Shown: positions 16,416 through 24,716 of the stretch, piece after piece | Numbering within the stretch: the stretch's first letter is position 1 | Layout: each line of letters opens with the position of its first letter | Assembly: GCF_002020135.1 (NCBI RefSeq) | Contig: NZ_MPZS01000002.1 | Coordinates: 434,001 to 498,000, forward strand | Reading direction: 5' to 3' | Length of the DNA stretch: 64,000 nucleotides | Source: Thioclava marina | GTDB lineage: Bacteria; Pseudomonadota; Alphaproteobacteria; Rhodobacterales; Rhodobacteraceae | Made by a program: the position numbers and the translations under genes | The notes under the pieces: model-generated | What the model saw: only the letters and a program-made list of their open reading frames with translations | Told to the model about the DNA's origin: nothing | Database searches by the model: none

Positions 16416-17987
16416 TCAGATATTGCCCTTGGACATTTCCGCAGCGATGAAATCCGCCTGACGGATCGCGAGCGCCACAATGGTCAGCGTCGGGTTTTCT
16501 GCCGCACCGGTGGTGAACTGCGAGCCATCCGAGATGAACAGGTTGGGCACGTCATGCGCCTGCCCGTGCTTGTTCACCACCCCGTCGCGCGGCTTCTCCG
16601 ACATCCGGTTGGTGCCGAGATTATGCGTCGACGGATAAGGCGGCGTCGGGAAGGTCCGGGTCGCACCCACCGCATCATAGATCGCGGCGCCTCGGGCATA
16701 GGCATGATCGCGCATCGCCCGGTCATTGGGGTGATCGGTGTAGTTCACATTCGCGACCGGCAGCCCATAGGCATCGGTGACCCCGTGATTGAGGGTGATG
16801 CGGTTGGTCTCCTGCGGCATGTCCTCGCCGACGATCCACATTCCGGCCATGTTCTCGTAGCTGTCGAGCGCCGAGGTGAACTCGCGCCCCCAGCCGCCCG
16901 GATCGAGAAAGGCCGCCATGAACGGCAGGCCGAGGCTGAGCGTTTCCAGCTCATAGCCACCGACGAATCCGCGCGAGGGATCGTGACGCGCCTCGTCGCG
17001 GACGATGCCCGCCATCGTCGTGCCGCGCCACATCTTCACCGGCTTGTCGAACACGCCATAGACCGAGCCCGTGGTGTGACGCATGTAGTTGCGCCCGACC
17101 TGACCCGAGGAGTTCGCAAGCCCGTCCGGGAACATCGCCGAATGCGAGTTCAGCAGCACGCGCGGGCTCTCGATCGAGTTGCCCGCGAGGCAGACGATCT
17201 TCGCCTTCTGCATCTGCAGATTGCCGTCCTTGTCGAAATACTCGACCCCCGAGGCCATGCCCTTGTCGTCATGCAGGATGCGCGCGACGTGGCAGTGATC
17301 GCGCACCTCGAGATTGCCGGTCGCCTCGCCGCGCGGGATGTCGGTATAGGCCGAAGACCATTTCGCTCCCCATTTGCAGCCCTGGAAACAGAAGCCCGTC
17401 TGCTGGCACGACATCCGGTCGTCATATTCGATCGAGTTGATCGCCATATGGCCGGTATTCACTTCCTGATAGCCAAGCGCCTTCGCGCCTTTCTCCAGCA
17501 CCTTGAAGTTGTTGTTGCCCGGCAGGCCCGGGCGGTCGCCGGTGCGCGTGACACCCAGCTTGGCCTCGGCCTTGTCGTAATAGGGTGCCAGCTCGGCCGG
17601 ATCGATCGGCCAGTCGAGCAGGTTCGCCCCGTCGACATTACCGTAATGGGTCTTCGTCTTGAACTCGTGGTCCTGAAAGCGAAGGCTCGCGCCGGCCCAG
17701 TGGATCGAGGTGCCGCCGACCGCTTTCACGATCCATGCGGGCAGCCCCGAGAAATCCTTGGCCACGCGCCAGTCGCCGCTCGTGGTGCGCGGCTCGGTCC
17801 AGGCGAGCTGGCCGAAGCTTTCCCACTCGTCGTTGATGTAATCGTCGGGCAGATAGCGACCGCCTGCCTCGAGCGCGACCACCTTGACGCCCTTTTGCGC
17901 CAGTTCGTTCGCAAGCACCCCGCCGCCGGCGCCGGTACCGATGATGACGACGACGCTGTCGTCGCTCAGATCAAATTTAGCAACCAT
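16416..17987 (-). CDS. GMC-family FAD oxidoreductase (gluconate/fructose dehydrogenase large-subunit type)
   Basis: A 523-residue flavoprotein. The Rossmann motif VVIIGTGAGGGVLANELAQK is near residues 13-32 and the FAD-binding region AVGGTSIHWAGASLRF near 90-105. A cysteine-containing stretch (MSCQQTGFCFQGCKWGAKWS) follows, and the C-terminal signature is HNLGTNRMSEKPRDGVVN...GAAENPTLTIVALAIR. These are features of the gluconate 2-dehydrogenase / fructose dehydrogenase branch of GMC enzymes. The protein has no signal of its own and is probably exported folded together with the Tat-signal small subunit encoded 11 bp upstream. The usual cytochrome c subunit is not encoded nearby. Substrate (a sugar or sugar acid) is inferred only from family. 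Confidence 0.8.
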   Translation of the reverse strand: MVAKFDLSDDSVVVIIGTGAGGGVLANELAQKGVKVVALEAGGRYLPDDYINDEWESFGQLAWTEPRTTSGDWRVAKDFSGLPAWIVKAVGGTSIHWAGASLRFQDHEFKTKTHYGNVDGANLLDWPIDPAELAPYYDKAEAKLGVTRTGDRPGLPGNNNFKVLEKGAKALGYQEVNTGHMAINSIEYDDRMSCQQTGFCFQGCKWGAKWSSAYTDIPRGEATGNLEVRDHCHVARILHDDKGMASGVEYFDKDGNLQMQKAKIVCLAGNSIESPRVLLNSHSAMFPDGLANSSGQVGRNYMRHTTGSVYGVFDKPVKMWRGTTMAGIVRDEARHDPSRGFVGGYELETLSLGLPFMAAFLDPGGWGREFTSALDSYENMAGMWIVGEDMPQETNRITLNHGVTDAYGLPVANVNYTDHPNDRAMRDHAYARGAAIYDAVGATRTFPTPPYPSTHNLGTNRMSEKPRDGVVNKHGQAHDVPNLFISDGSQFTTGAAENPTLTIVALAIRQADFIAAEMSKGNI

Positions 17988-17998
17988 GTCCGCCTCCC

Positions 17999-18523
17999 TT
18001 ACAGCCAGTCGATGTCATCAAAACCGCGGTTGATGTAGCCGCCCTTGGAATAGGACTCGCCCTCGTAGCCGAAGATCGGCCAGACCGCTTTCTGGTTGTA
18101 GAGACCGGTCACGAGACCGCCCCGGATCTTCTGGAAGAAGGGGCTCTCCTCCATGCCCCGCAAGATCGCGACGCGATCCTTTTCCCAGCCCGTTTCGAGG
18201 TAATTCGCGAACCCCTTGCCGCGCGCCGCCGCATCGAGAGCCGCGATCCCCGCCTCGATCTCGGGCGCCGCGTCTGCGGTGTCGTAGCCCTTGACCGCGA
18301 GCACGTAATACTGGTCGTCGATCCTGTCGTGCGGATAGATGTCGCGCGCCATCTGCACCAGCGTCGCGAATGTCGTCGGCTGGAGCGCCGAGAGCTCGGT
18401 CGCCCAGGCCGCGTTGCGCGCCGCCATGAACCCCGAGCCCACGACGAAACTCGCCCCCGCCGCGGTCGCCCGCGCCAAAAGCTGCCGTCGGGTGAGCCCT
18501 TTCGAGCCTACCTTGGTTGCCAT
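17999..18523 (-). CDS. Tat-exported small subunit (gluconate 2-dehydrogenase subunit 3-like)
   Basis: A 174-residue protein with a twin-arginine signal: LTRRQLLARA followed by a hydrophobic stretch AGASFVVGSGFM and a likely cleavage after AWA. The mature part contains LVQMARDIYPHDRIDDQYYV and an IFGYEGESYSKGGYINRGF end, resembling small subunits that accompany GMC dehydrogenases. In this system the small subunit carries the Tat signal for the complex. The gene is directly upstream of the GMC gene (11 bp) and has GGGAGGAGACGACA before its ATG. Confidence 0.75.
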   Translation of the reverse strand: MATKVGSKGLTRRQLLARATAAGASFVVGSGFMAARNAAWATELSALQPTTFATLVQMARDIYPHDRIDDQYYVLAVKGYDTADAAPEIEAGIAALDAAARGKGFANYLETGWEKDRVAILRGMEESPFFQKIRGGLVTGLYNQKAVWPIFGYEGESYSKGGYINRGFDDIDWL

Positions 18524-18559
18524 TGTCGTCTCCTCCCTGATGTCTCCCTTAGGAAAATC

Positions 18560-18982
18560 TCACTTGAAGCGGCCGCCTCGCTGGATCACCTCGATCTGGT
18601 ATCCGTCCGGATCGGCCACGAAAAAGAACTTCGCGACGACCTCCCCTGCCGGCGCGAATTCCACGAGTTTGCGGGGCGCGAGCCCCTCCGCCTCAAAGCG
18701 TTTGTGTTCAGCGTCGAGATCATCGACCGAAACCGCGAAATGGCCGTAGCCATCGCCAAGGTCGTAGGGCTCGCTGCGGCCCTTGTTGATGGTGAGTTCC
18801 AGCTCGAACTCGGTCTCGGGATTGCTCAGATAGACAAGCGTGAAATCCGGAAAGTCGAGACGGTCCGCGACCTTCAGCCCGAAGGCCTTGTCGTAGAACG
18901 CCACCGAACGATCCTCGTCGAGGACCCGGATCATGGAATGAATGGATTTTGCCACCGGTTGCTCCCGCTGCTTTGCTGTCAT
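18560..18982 (-). CDS. VOC-family protein, lactoylglutathione lyase-like
   Basis: A 140-residue protein with two beta-alpha-beta-beta-beta modules. Likely metal ligands sit at the expected places: His in SIHSMIRV, Glu in FELELT, His in GYGHFAVSV and Glu in YQIEVIQ. This is the glyoxalase I pattern, and RSVAFYDKAFGLKV is the typical first helix. GloA converts the hemithioacetal of methylglyoxal and glutathione to S-lactoylglutathione. Its place directly before the Tat subunit and GMC gene suggests a role tied to the aldehyde or keto product of that dehydrogenase, or detoxification in the same condition. Confidence 0.75.
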   Translation of the reverse strand: MTAKQREQPVAKSIHSMIRVLDEDRSVAFYDKAFGLKVADRLDFPDFTLVYLSNPETEFELELTINKGRSEPYDLGDGYGHFAVSVDDLDAEHKRFEAEGLAPRKLVEFAPAGEVVAKFFFVADPDGYQIEVIQRGGRFK

Positions 18983-19018
18983 TGGTTCTGAGAGCGTAGC
19001 AGCGGACCGATGCGGTCC

Positions 19019-19040
19019 GGGTAGTAGGTCTATACTACCC
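19019..19040. promoter_or_regulatory. Inverted repeat GGGTAGTA-N6-TACTACCC, putative operator
   Basis: A perfect 8-bp inverted repeat with a 6-bp spacer, 37 to 58 bp upstream of the VOC gene start on the minus strand. That is the usual -35 region position for an activator or repressor site. It lies between the RHH gene and the VOC-Tat-GMC genes, implying that these may have a separate regulated promoter. No T-run follows, so a terminator is less likely. Confidence 0.5.
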
Positions 19041-19069
19041 TTGAAGAAACTTTGGCGTCAGGCTTTCGA

Positions 19070-19363
19070 TCACTCGGCGGCGACGGCGAGCGGCGCACGA
19101 TCGGTCGAGATTTCCATGAATTTCAGACAGGCGCAGCGCAGCAGAGACGTGAAGTTCGACGGCTCGCCGCGCAGCTCCAGCACCTCGGCATGCAATGTCG
19201 AGATGAAGGTCGGCGTGGACACCCCGTCGCGGGCGGCGATTTCATCGAGAATATCCCAGAACGCATTCTCGAGCCTGATGCTCGTGCTGTGGCCATTGAG
19301 CCGCAGCCGGCGCGTTTCGCTGGAATAGCGTTCCGGGTCCTGACCGGCGAAAACATGGCACAT
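19070..19363 (-). CDS. Ribbon-helix-helix (RHH_4-like) protein
   Basis: A 97-residue protein with a strong AAGGGAGGAG site before the ATG. The core reads LRLNGHSTSIRLENAFWDIL, then DEIAARDGVSTPTFIS, then NFTSLLRCACLKFMEI. This is the RHH_4 family (Arc-like fold; S-T-S-I-R-L beta strand followed by two helices), common in alphaproteobacteria and often beside dehydrogenase genes. RHH proteins dimerise and bind DNA with the beta ribbon; many RHH_4 members have not been tested. It is the first gene of the GMC cluster and could bind the inverted repeat at 19019-19040. Confidence 0.8.
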   Translation of the reverse strand: MCHVFAGQDPERYSSETRRLRLNGHSTSIRLENAFWDILDEIAARDGVSTPTFISTLHAEVLELRGEPSNFTSLLRCACLKFMEISTDRAPLAVAAE

Positions 19364-19628
19364 ATCGTATCTCCTCCCTTAGATCCGATTGCCGGGATGA
19401 ACCGCAGCTCATCCGGGCCAAAAGGATATTGCCAATTGGGAGCAGGTCAATCTTGTTGTGTGGCGAGCGGCCGGTTGCGGCTGCGCTTCGCGCCGAGGAC
19501 GAAGACAGTCGCCGCCGGCGCGGATATGGCGCCGGTTCCCCGCGTCGCGCTTGTCATTTGGCCGGGCATCGCGCAGCGTCGCCGCGAAACATGAGAGATG
19601 GACACCCCACCGGTTGCTGGAGAGCGGT

Positions 19629-20552
19629 ATGCGCGAGCTGATCACGATCACCCATGAGGATTGCCTTGGCCATGACACCGGGCCCTGTCACCGCGAGCGC
19701 CCCGCGCGTCTCGAAACCGTCCGAGCGGTGATCGACCGGATGGGCCTGCCGATCGTCGAGGCGCGCGAAGCCGACGAGGCGGATCTGCTTCTGGGCCACG
19801 ATCCGCGCTATCTCGTGGCCCTCGATGAGGTCTTCGCGCGCGAGGCGCATGTCGATCTTGACGAGGACACCCATGTTTCGCCCGGCTCGCGCCGCGCAAG
19901 TCTGCTCGGTGCCGGGGGAGCGTTGCAGGGTGTCGATCTGGTGCTCTCGGGCGAGAGCCGTCACGCCTTTGTCGCGACCCGCCCGCCCGGACATCACGCG
20001 ACGCGCACACGCGCTATGGGCTTTTGCATCTATGGCAACGCGGCCCTCGCCGCGCTCCATGCGCTTGAGCGTCACGGATTGTCGCGCGTCGGGGTGCTCG
20101 ATTTCGACGTTCATCACGGCAATGGCACGCAGGACATCTTGTGGCATGAGGCGCGCAGCTTCTTCGTCTCGTCCCATCAGGAGCCCGAGACCCTCTGGCC
20201 GGGGACGGGCGAGGCCTCGGAGACCGGCGCGCATGACAATGTGCTGAACCTGCCGCTTGCGAGCGGAACGGGGACGCAGGAAATGCGTGCGGCCTGGGAG
20301 ATCGCGCTTGCGCGTCTGGACGCATTCGCGCCCGATCTGATTATCCTATCGGCCGGTTTCGATGCGCATCGCGATGACGATATCTCGGGCCTGCTCTGGA
20401 CCGGCGCGGATTACACCTGGTTGACCGAGGCGATCTGCGCCGTGGCCGCCCAGCATTGCAACGGGCGCATCGTTTCCTGTCTCGAGGGCGGTTATCACCT
20501 GCCCGCGCTCGCCGAAGGCGTCGAGGCGCATCTCCGGGCTCTGGCGGGCTGA
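19629..20552 (+). CDS. Histone deacetylase-like amidohydrolase (class II / acetylpolyamine amidohydrolase type)
   Basis: A 307-residue protein started at the ATG at 19629 (MRELITITHEDCLGHDTGPC), which gives the conserved N-terminus; the longer reading adds non-conserved sequence. RPPGHHATRTRAMGFCIYGN holds the active-site pair H122-H123. FDVHHGNGTQD gives zinc ligands D160 and H162, and SAGFDAHRDD gives D245. The family removes acetyl groups from acetylated polyamines or other small amides in the cytoplasm; bacterial substrates vary. Its end lies 4 bp from the end of the convergent AraC-type gene. Confidence 0.88.
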   Translation: MRELITITHEDCLGHDTGPCHRERPARLETVRAVIDRMGLPIVEAREADEADLLLGHDPRYLVALDEVFAREAHVDLDEDTHVSPGSRRASLLGAGGALQGVDLVLSGESRHAFVATRPPGHHATRTRAMGFCIYGNAALAALHALERHGLSRVGVLDFDVHHGNGTQDILWHEARSFFVSSHQEPETLWPGTGEASETGAHDNVLNLPLASGTGTQEMRAAWEIALARLDAFAPDLIILSAGFDAHRDDDISGLLWTGADYTWLTEAICAVAAQHCNGRIVSCLEGGYHLPALAEGVEAHLRALAG

Positions 20553-20556
20553 GGCG

Positions 20557-21462
20557 TCAGCGGCTGGGGACCATCGCCACCTCGCGGCGCATCTGGGCGA
20601 GGTCACGCCCGGGAGGCGTGCCGAACATCCGGCGGTATTCGCGGCTGAATTGCGAGGGGCTGTCATAGCCGATCGCAAAGCCGATCCGGGCCACGTCGCG
20701 CCCTTCCGACAGCAGAAGCCGTCGCGCCTCCTGCAAGCGCAGGCTCTTTTGGTACTGCACCGGGGTCATCCCCGTGGCCGCCTTGAAATGGCGATGGAAG
20801 GTCGCGGCGCTCATTCCCGCGAGAGCGGCGAGATGCGCCACGCTGAGCGTTTGCGTGAAGTTCTGACGGATCCAGCCGATCGCCTGACCGATCTGCGAGA
20901 GGCGATTTCCGGCAAGCCCCACCTGACGCAGCGCCGCACCTTGCGGCCCGTTGAGCAGACGCCAGACGATCTCGCGATGCAGCATCGGCGCAAGAACGGG
21001 GATGTCGCCCGGCGTCTCGGCCAGCGCTAGGAGACGCGTGAGCGGGTCGATCAGCGCCTCGTCCATCTCATGCACCGCAAGCGCGGGTAGCGTCGGCCCC
21101 TCTCCCGCATCGCCGCCGCGCGCACCGATCAGCATCTCGGCCACGAGCGTCGTGTCGAGATTGAGCGCGAAAGCAAGATAGGGGGCGGTGGGGCTGGCCT
21201 CGACCACCTCGGCGCGGATCGGGACATCGAGTGAGGCGATCAGGCATTTCCCGGCATCGTAGCGAAAAGCCTGGGAGCCCAGCCTGCTGATCTTCGCCCC
21301 CCGCAGCACGACGCAAAGGGAGGGTTTGTAGACACCGTGAAAGGGTCCGCTCGGTGTCGTTCGCCGCGCCAGCGTCAAACCTTCGATCGGCAATTGCGCG
21401 CCGTGAACGCGCCACAGCCGTTCCGCGCAATCCGTAAGCCTGTCCAAACCTGCATTGTCCAT
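20557..21462 (-). CDS. AraC-family transcriptional regulator
   Basis: A 301-residue protein started at the ATG at 21462. The N-terminal part (about 1-180) is a cupin-like effector domain of the AraC_N type (PFHGVYKPSLCVVLRGAKIS). The C-terminal 100 residues contain two helix-turn-helix units: VAHLAALAGMSAATFHRHFK and VARIGFAIGYDSPSQFSREY, followed by RRMFGTPPGRD. It diverges from an aldo-keto reductase, with 171 bp between the starts, the same arrangement as YqhC/YqhD-type pairs that answer reactive aldehydes. Control of the reductase is therefore likely but inferred. Confidence 0.85.
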   Translation of the reverse strand: MDNAGLDRLTDCAERLWRVHGAQLPIEGLTLARRTTPSGPFHGVYKPSLCVVLRGAKISRLGSQAFRYDAGKCLIASLDVPIRAEVVEASPTAPYLAFALNLDTTLVAEMLIGARGGDAGEGPTLPALAVHEMDEALIDPLTRLLALAETPGDIPVLAPMLHREIVWRLLNGPQGAALRQVGLAGNRLSQIGQAIGWIRQNFTQTLSVAHLAALAGMSAATFHRHFKAATGMTPVQYQKSLRLQEARRLLLSEGRDVARIGFAIGYDSPSQFSREYRRMFGTPPGRDLAQMRREVAMVPSR

Positions 21463-21633
21463 GGCTTCCACACTAGACCCCTGCCCCGGCAATCCAAAGC
21501 GCCAAGAGCGCCAGATGACAGGATCGTGCAATCATTCGAGAGGATCGCTCTCGCCCGCTCCGCACCCCTGCCCCATCTTGGGATGCATCGGGCCCGGCCA
21601 TGCCGCGCCCTTTCAACCGGAAAGGACAGACCC

Positions 21634-22653
21634 ATGCGTTACAAACCTCTCGGCCCGAGCGGCCTTCTGGTCTCTGAACTTTGCCTTGGCACGATGACTT
21701 TCGGCGGCTCCGAGGGCATGTGGGGCCAGATCGGCCAGCTGCGCCAGGACGAAGCCGACGCGCTGGTACGCACCGCGCTCGACGCCGGCATCAACTTCAT
21801 CGACACCGCCAACATCTATGCCGGGGGCGAGAGCGAGCGGATCCTCGGGCAAAGCCTGCGCAATCTCGGCGTGGCACGCGACGAGGTAGTGATCGCGACC
21901 AAGGTGCTCGGCCCCATGGGCGAAGGCATCAACCAACGCGGCGCTTCGCGCTATCACATCATGGAGCAATGCAAGGCGAGCCTCTCGCGGCTGCAACTCG
22001 ACCACGTCGACCTTTACCAGATTCACGGCTTCGACCCGATGACGCCGATCACCGAGACGCTCGAGGCGCTCGATACGCTCGTACGGCACGGCCACATCCG
22101 ATATGTCGGGCTGTCGAACTGGGCGGCCTGGCAGGTAATGAAGGCGGTAGGCATCACCGAGGCGCGCAAGCTCGCCCCGATCCTCTCGCTACAATCCTAT
22201 TACACCATTGCCGGACGCGATCTGGAGCGCGACATCGTGCCGATGCTGCGCGACACCGGGATCGGCCTGATGGTCTGGAGCCCCCTCGCGGGCGGATTGC
22301 TCTCGGGCAAATATGATCGCGACGGCAAGGGGGCGGACGGTCGCCGCGCAACCTTCGATTTCCCGCCGGTCGAGAAGGATCGCGCCTTCGACGTGATCGA
22401 CGCGATGCGCCCGATTGCCGAGGCGAAGGGGGTGAGCGTGTCACAGGTGGCGCTTGCCTGGCTGCTGCATCAAGACGTCGTCACCAGCGTGATCGTCGGT
22501 GCGAAACGGATCGATCAGCTGAGCGACAATATCGGCGCGACGCAGATCACGCTTGATCCCGAAGAGCTGGCGACCCTCGACAAGGTCAGCGCGCTGCCCG
22601 CCGAATATCCCGGCTGGATGCTGGAGCGTCAGGGCAGCTACCGCGCGCGCTGA
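21634..22653 (+). CDS. Aldo/keto reductase
   Basis: A 339-residue NADPH-dependent (beta/alpha)8-barrel enzyme. The ATG at 21634 has AAAGGA upstream and gives the conserved start MRYKPLGPSGLLVSELCLGT. The catalytic tetrad is visible: Asp and Tyr in FIDTANIYAGGESE, Lys in VVIATKVLG, His in LYQIHGFD. The nicotinamide phosphate site is SVIVGAKRIDQLSDNI. Such enzymes reduce aldehydes and ketones to alcohols. It is divergent from an AraC regulator that probably controls it. Confidence 0.88.
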   Translation: MRYKPLGPSGLLVSELCLGTMTFGGSEGMWGQIGQLRQDEADALVRTALDAGINFIDTANIYAGGESERILGQSLRNLGVARDEVVIATKVLGPMGEGINQRGASRYHIMEQCKASLSRLQLDHVDLYQIHGFDPMTPITETLEALDTLVRHGHIRYVGLSNWAAWQVMKAVGITEARKLAPILSLQSYYTIAGRDLERDIVPMLRDTGIGLMVWSPLAGGLLSGKYDRDGKGADGRRATFDFPPVEKDRAFDVIDAMRPIAEAKGVSVSQVALAWLLHQDVVTSVIVGAKRIDQLSDNIGATQITLDPEELATLDKVSALPAEYPGWMLERQGSYRAR

Positions 22654-22728
22654 GATGGGAGCGCATTTGCCCAAAACCCGGGCCGGGGCAGATCAGCCCC
22701 CGGCCCGGGTTCCGACACCGACCCCGCA

Positions 22729-23685
22729 TTATTCGTAAGTTCGCTCCGCAAGATCGGTCCCGGTGATCGCCGCCTGACAAAGAGCAAGGAAGGCGATCTC
22801 GGCATCCGATTGCTTTCGCAGCGGATTGGTCAGCAGGTAGATATTGACCATCGGCAGTTCCGTGTAGGGCGGGAGCTGACGCAACCGCCCGCTTTCCACG
22901 TCGCGCTTGGCGACATGCAGCGGCAGCGCGCCGATCCCGACCCCGGCCACGATCATCCGGCGCAGTTCGTGCAGGTTCGACGATACGCCCCTCCAGCCCG
23001 GGGCAAGCTTCGCCCGTGCGCGCAGTTGCGCCACCGGAAAGAGCGGCCCCTCCTCGGTTTCGGTCTGGAACGAGACCGAGGTTTCCCCCTCGATCTCGGA
23101 AAGCTCGATTCGCTCCTGTCCGAACAGCGGATGGCGCGCGCCGCAGAACAAGCCGAAATATTCGCGATAGAGGATCGACGCCTTCAAGTTTGCGGGAATT
23201 TTGTGCAGCAGACATATTCCGAGGCTCGCGCGGTTCTGCTGCACGCGGCTGACGACCTCTTCGCTTTCGGCCACCGCGATCGAGAAAGTCACCTTGGGAT
23301 GGGCGACCGCGAAGTCGTGCAGCACCGCGTCGTAATGGTCCGAGATCACGTGAGAGGTCGTGGCGATCGAGATGTGACCGCGCAATTCCTCGGCCCCGCT
23401 TTGCAGCAACGAGGGGAGCTGAGACACCGATCCGAAGATCTGCGCGCATTCCTGATAAAGCAGGCTTCCAGCGCGCGTAACCTTGAATTCATTTGGTTTT
23501 CTGATGATAAGCTCATGCCCGGTGGTGTCCTCAAGGCGCTTGAGCGCCGCGGAGATCGTCGGTTGCTTGAGCCCGAGGAAATAGGCTGCCCGCGAGATGC
23601 CCTGCTGCTCCACCACCACCATGAAAGTGCGCAGAAGGTTCCAGTCGAGGTGCCAGGGGAAGCGCTGTTCGTAGGGCTTGACCAT
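22729..23685 (-). CDS. LysR-type transcriptional regulator
   Basis: A 318-residue protein. The N-terminal winged helix-turn-helix covers about residues 10-70 (LLRTFMVVVEQQGISRAAYF, then LKQPTISAALKRLEDTTGHE) and the C-terminal substrate-binding domain covers about 95-300. The ATG at 23685 is preferred over an in-frame TTG one codon earlier. It diverges from the amino-acid importer operon, and a palindrome of LysR type (23687-23708) sits directly at its start. It is most likely the local activator of the importer and catabolic operon, responding to the substrate or an intermediate, with autorepression. Confidence 0.85.
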   Translation of the reverse strand: MVKPYEQRFPWHLDWNLLRTFMVVVEQQGISRAAYFLGLKQPTISAALKRLEDTTGHELIIRKPNEFKVTRAGSLLYQECAQIFGSVSQLPSLLQSGAEELRGHISIATTSHVISDHYDAVLHDFAVAHPKVTFSIAVAESEEVVSRVQQNRASLGICLLHKIPANLKASILYREYFGLFCGARHPLFGQERIELSEIEGETSVSFQTETEEGPLFPVAQLRARAKLAPGWRGVSSNLHELRRMIVAGVGIGALPLHVAKRDVESGRLRQLPPYTELPMVNIYLLTNPLRKQSDAEIAFLALCQAAITGTDLAERTYE

Positions 23686-23686
23686 C

Positions 23687-23708
23687 AATCTTATCTATAT
23701 TGAAGATT
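23687..23708. promoter_or_regulatory. LysR-type binding site, AATCTT-N10-AAGATT
   Basis: A perfect 6-bp inverted repeat with a 10-bp AT-rich centre, containing the T-N11-A core of LysR recognition sites. It abuts the LysR start codon (23685) and lies about 127-148 bp upstream of the importer gene start, suiting autorepression plus divergent activation. Confidence 0.55.
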
Positions 23709-23834
23709 TTGATTATTTATTTGCGCGATATCTTGCCGCATGCAAGCGTTTCCTTCGAGGGGGCCAGCAGGCCTTTCCAGAGCGGGACGCACCGGGAACA
23801 GGGCGCCCGTTATGCAATCCATCAGGAGAGACAC

Positions 23835-24623
23835 ATGACTAACCGCAGAACGCTTCTCAAAACCCTGCTCGGCGCTGGCGCGCTCGCCGCGACCGGGATT
23901 TCGCTGCCCTCGCTCGCGATGGCGGACGAGCTGGAGAGCCTCAAGGAAAAGGGCGTGATCCGCATCGCCATGTCGGGCGCCTACCCGCCCTTCAACTTCA
24001 TCAACGAACAGAACGAAGTCGTCGGCTTCGACCCGGCCATCGGCGAGGAAATCGCCAAGCGCATGGGCCTCAAGGTCGAGATCATCACGACCGCCTGGGA
24101 CGGCATCATCGGCGGTCTTCTGGCCAACAAGTATGACGCCATCGTCGGCTCGATGTCGATCACGCCCGAGCGCGAGAAGGTCGTCGATTTCGTCGGCCCC
24201 TACTATCGCATGAGCCGCGGGATCTTCGTCACCAAGGACAGCAAGATCCAGACCCTCGACGACCTGAAATCCGCGACGCTGGGCGTGACGCTGGGCGAGA
24301 CGCACGAGCAATGGGCCCGCGATCAGGGCTACAACGTGCGCACCTACAAGGGCCTCCCCGAGCTGATGCTGGAACTCGAGAACGGCCGCGTCGATGCGAT
24401 CGTGAACGACGATATCCCGGTCCTGCTCGCGATTTCGAAGAACGACGCGCCGATCAAGGAGCTTGATGTCGATCTGGGCGGCGTGGCCGATCAGGCGGGC
24501 ATCGCGATCCGCAAGGACAATCCCGAACTAAAGAAAGCCATGCAGGACGCGCTCAACGCGATGCAGGAAGACGGCACCTATCTCGAGATCGCCAACAAGT
24601 GGGTCGGCGGCGACATTCGCTGA
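23835..24623 (+). CDS. Amino-acid ABC transporter, periplasmic binding protein (family 3)
   Basis: A 262-residue protein started at the ATG at 23835 (AGGAGA 6 bp upstream). The signal peptide MTNRRTLLKTLLGAGALAAT has a twin-arginine look and ends with a cleavage site after AMA. The mature part shows the SBP_bac_3 fold: GVIRIAMSGAYPPFNFINEQ, VVGFDPAIGEEIAKRMG, then YDAIVGSMSITPEREKVVDF. These proteins capture polar amino acids in the periplasm. It is the first gene of a nine-gene operon. A 13-bp hairpin follows it, which may raise its transcript level over the permease genes. Confidence 0.9.
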   Translation: MTNRRTLLKTLLGAGALAATGISLPSLAMADELESLKEKGVIRIAMSGAYPPFNFINEQNEVVGFDPAIGEEIAKRMGLKVEIITTAWDGIIGGLLANKYDAIVGSMSITPEREKVVDFVGPYYRMSRGIFVTKDSKIQTLDDLKSATLGVTLGETHEQWARDQGYNVRTYKGLPELMLELENGRVDAIVNDDIPVLLAISKNDAPIKELDVDLGGVADQAGIAIRKDNPELKKAMQDALNAMQEDGTYLEIANKWVGGDIR

Positions 24624-24647
24624 CGCTCGGCTTATGGCTGATACGAA

Positions 24648-24681
24648 CCGCGCCCGCCGCTGATTGCGGCGGCGGGCGCGG
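24648..24681 (+). other. Intercistronic hairpin between binding protein and permease
   Basis: A perfect 13-bp stem CCGCGCCCGCCGC / GCGGCGGGCGCGG with an 8-nt loop, 25 bp after the binding-protein stop, followed by AAAACTTTTCT. Such elements in ABC importer operons act as partial terminators or 3' stabilisers that keep the binding protein in excess over the membrane subunits. Confidence 0.6.
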
Positions 24682-24716
24682 AAAACTTTTCTCAAGACGC
24701 CGGGACCCGCGAACGC

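Noticed and set aside
16554-18038. A 494-codon open frame on the + strand
   Set aside because: Mirror of the GMC oxidoreductase gene; rich in Arg, His, Val and Asp, without domain motifs or ribosome-binding site.
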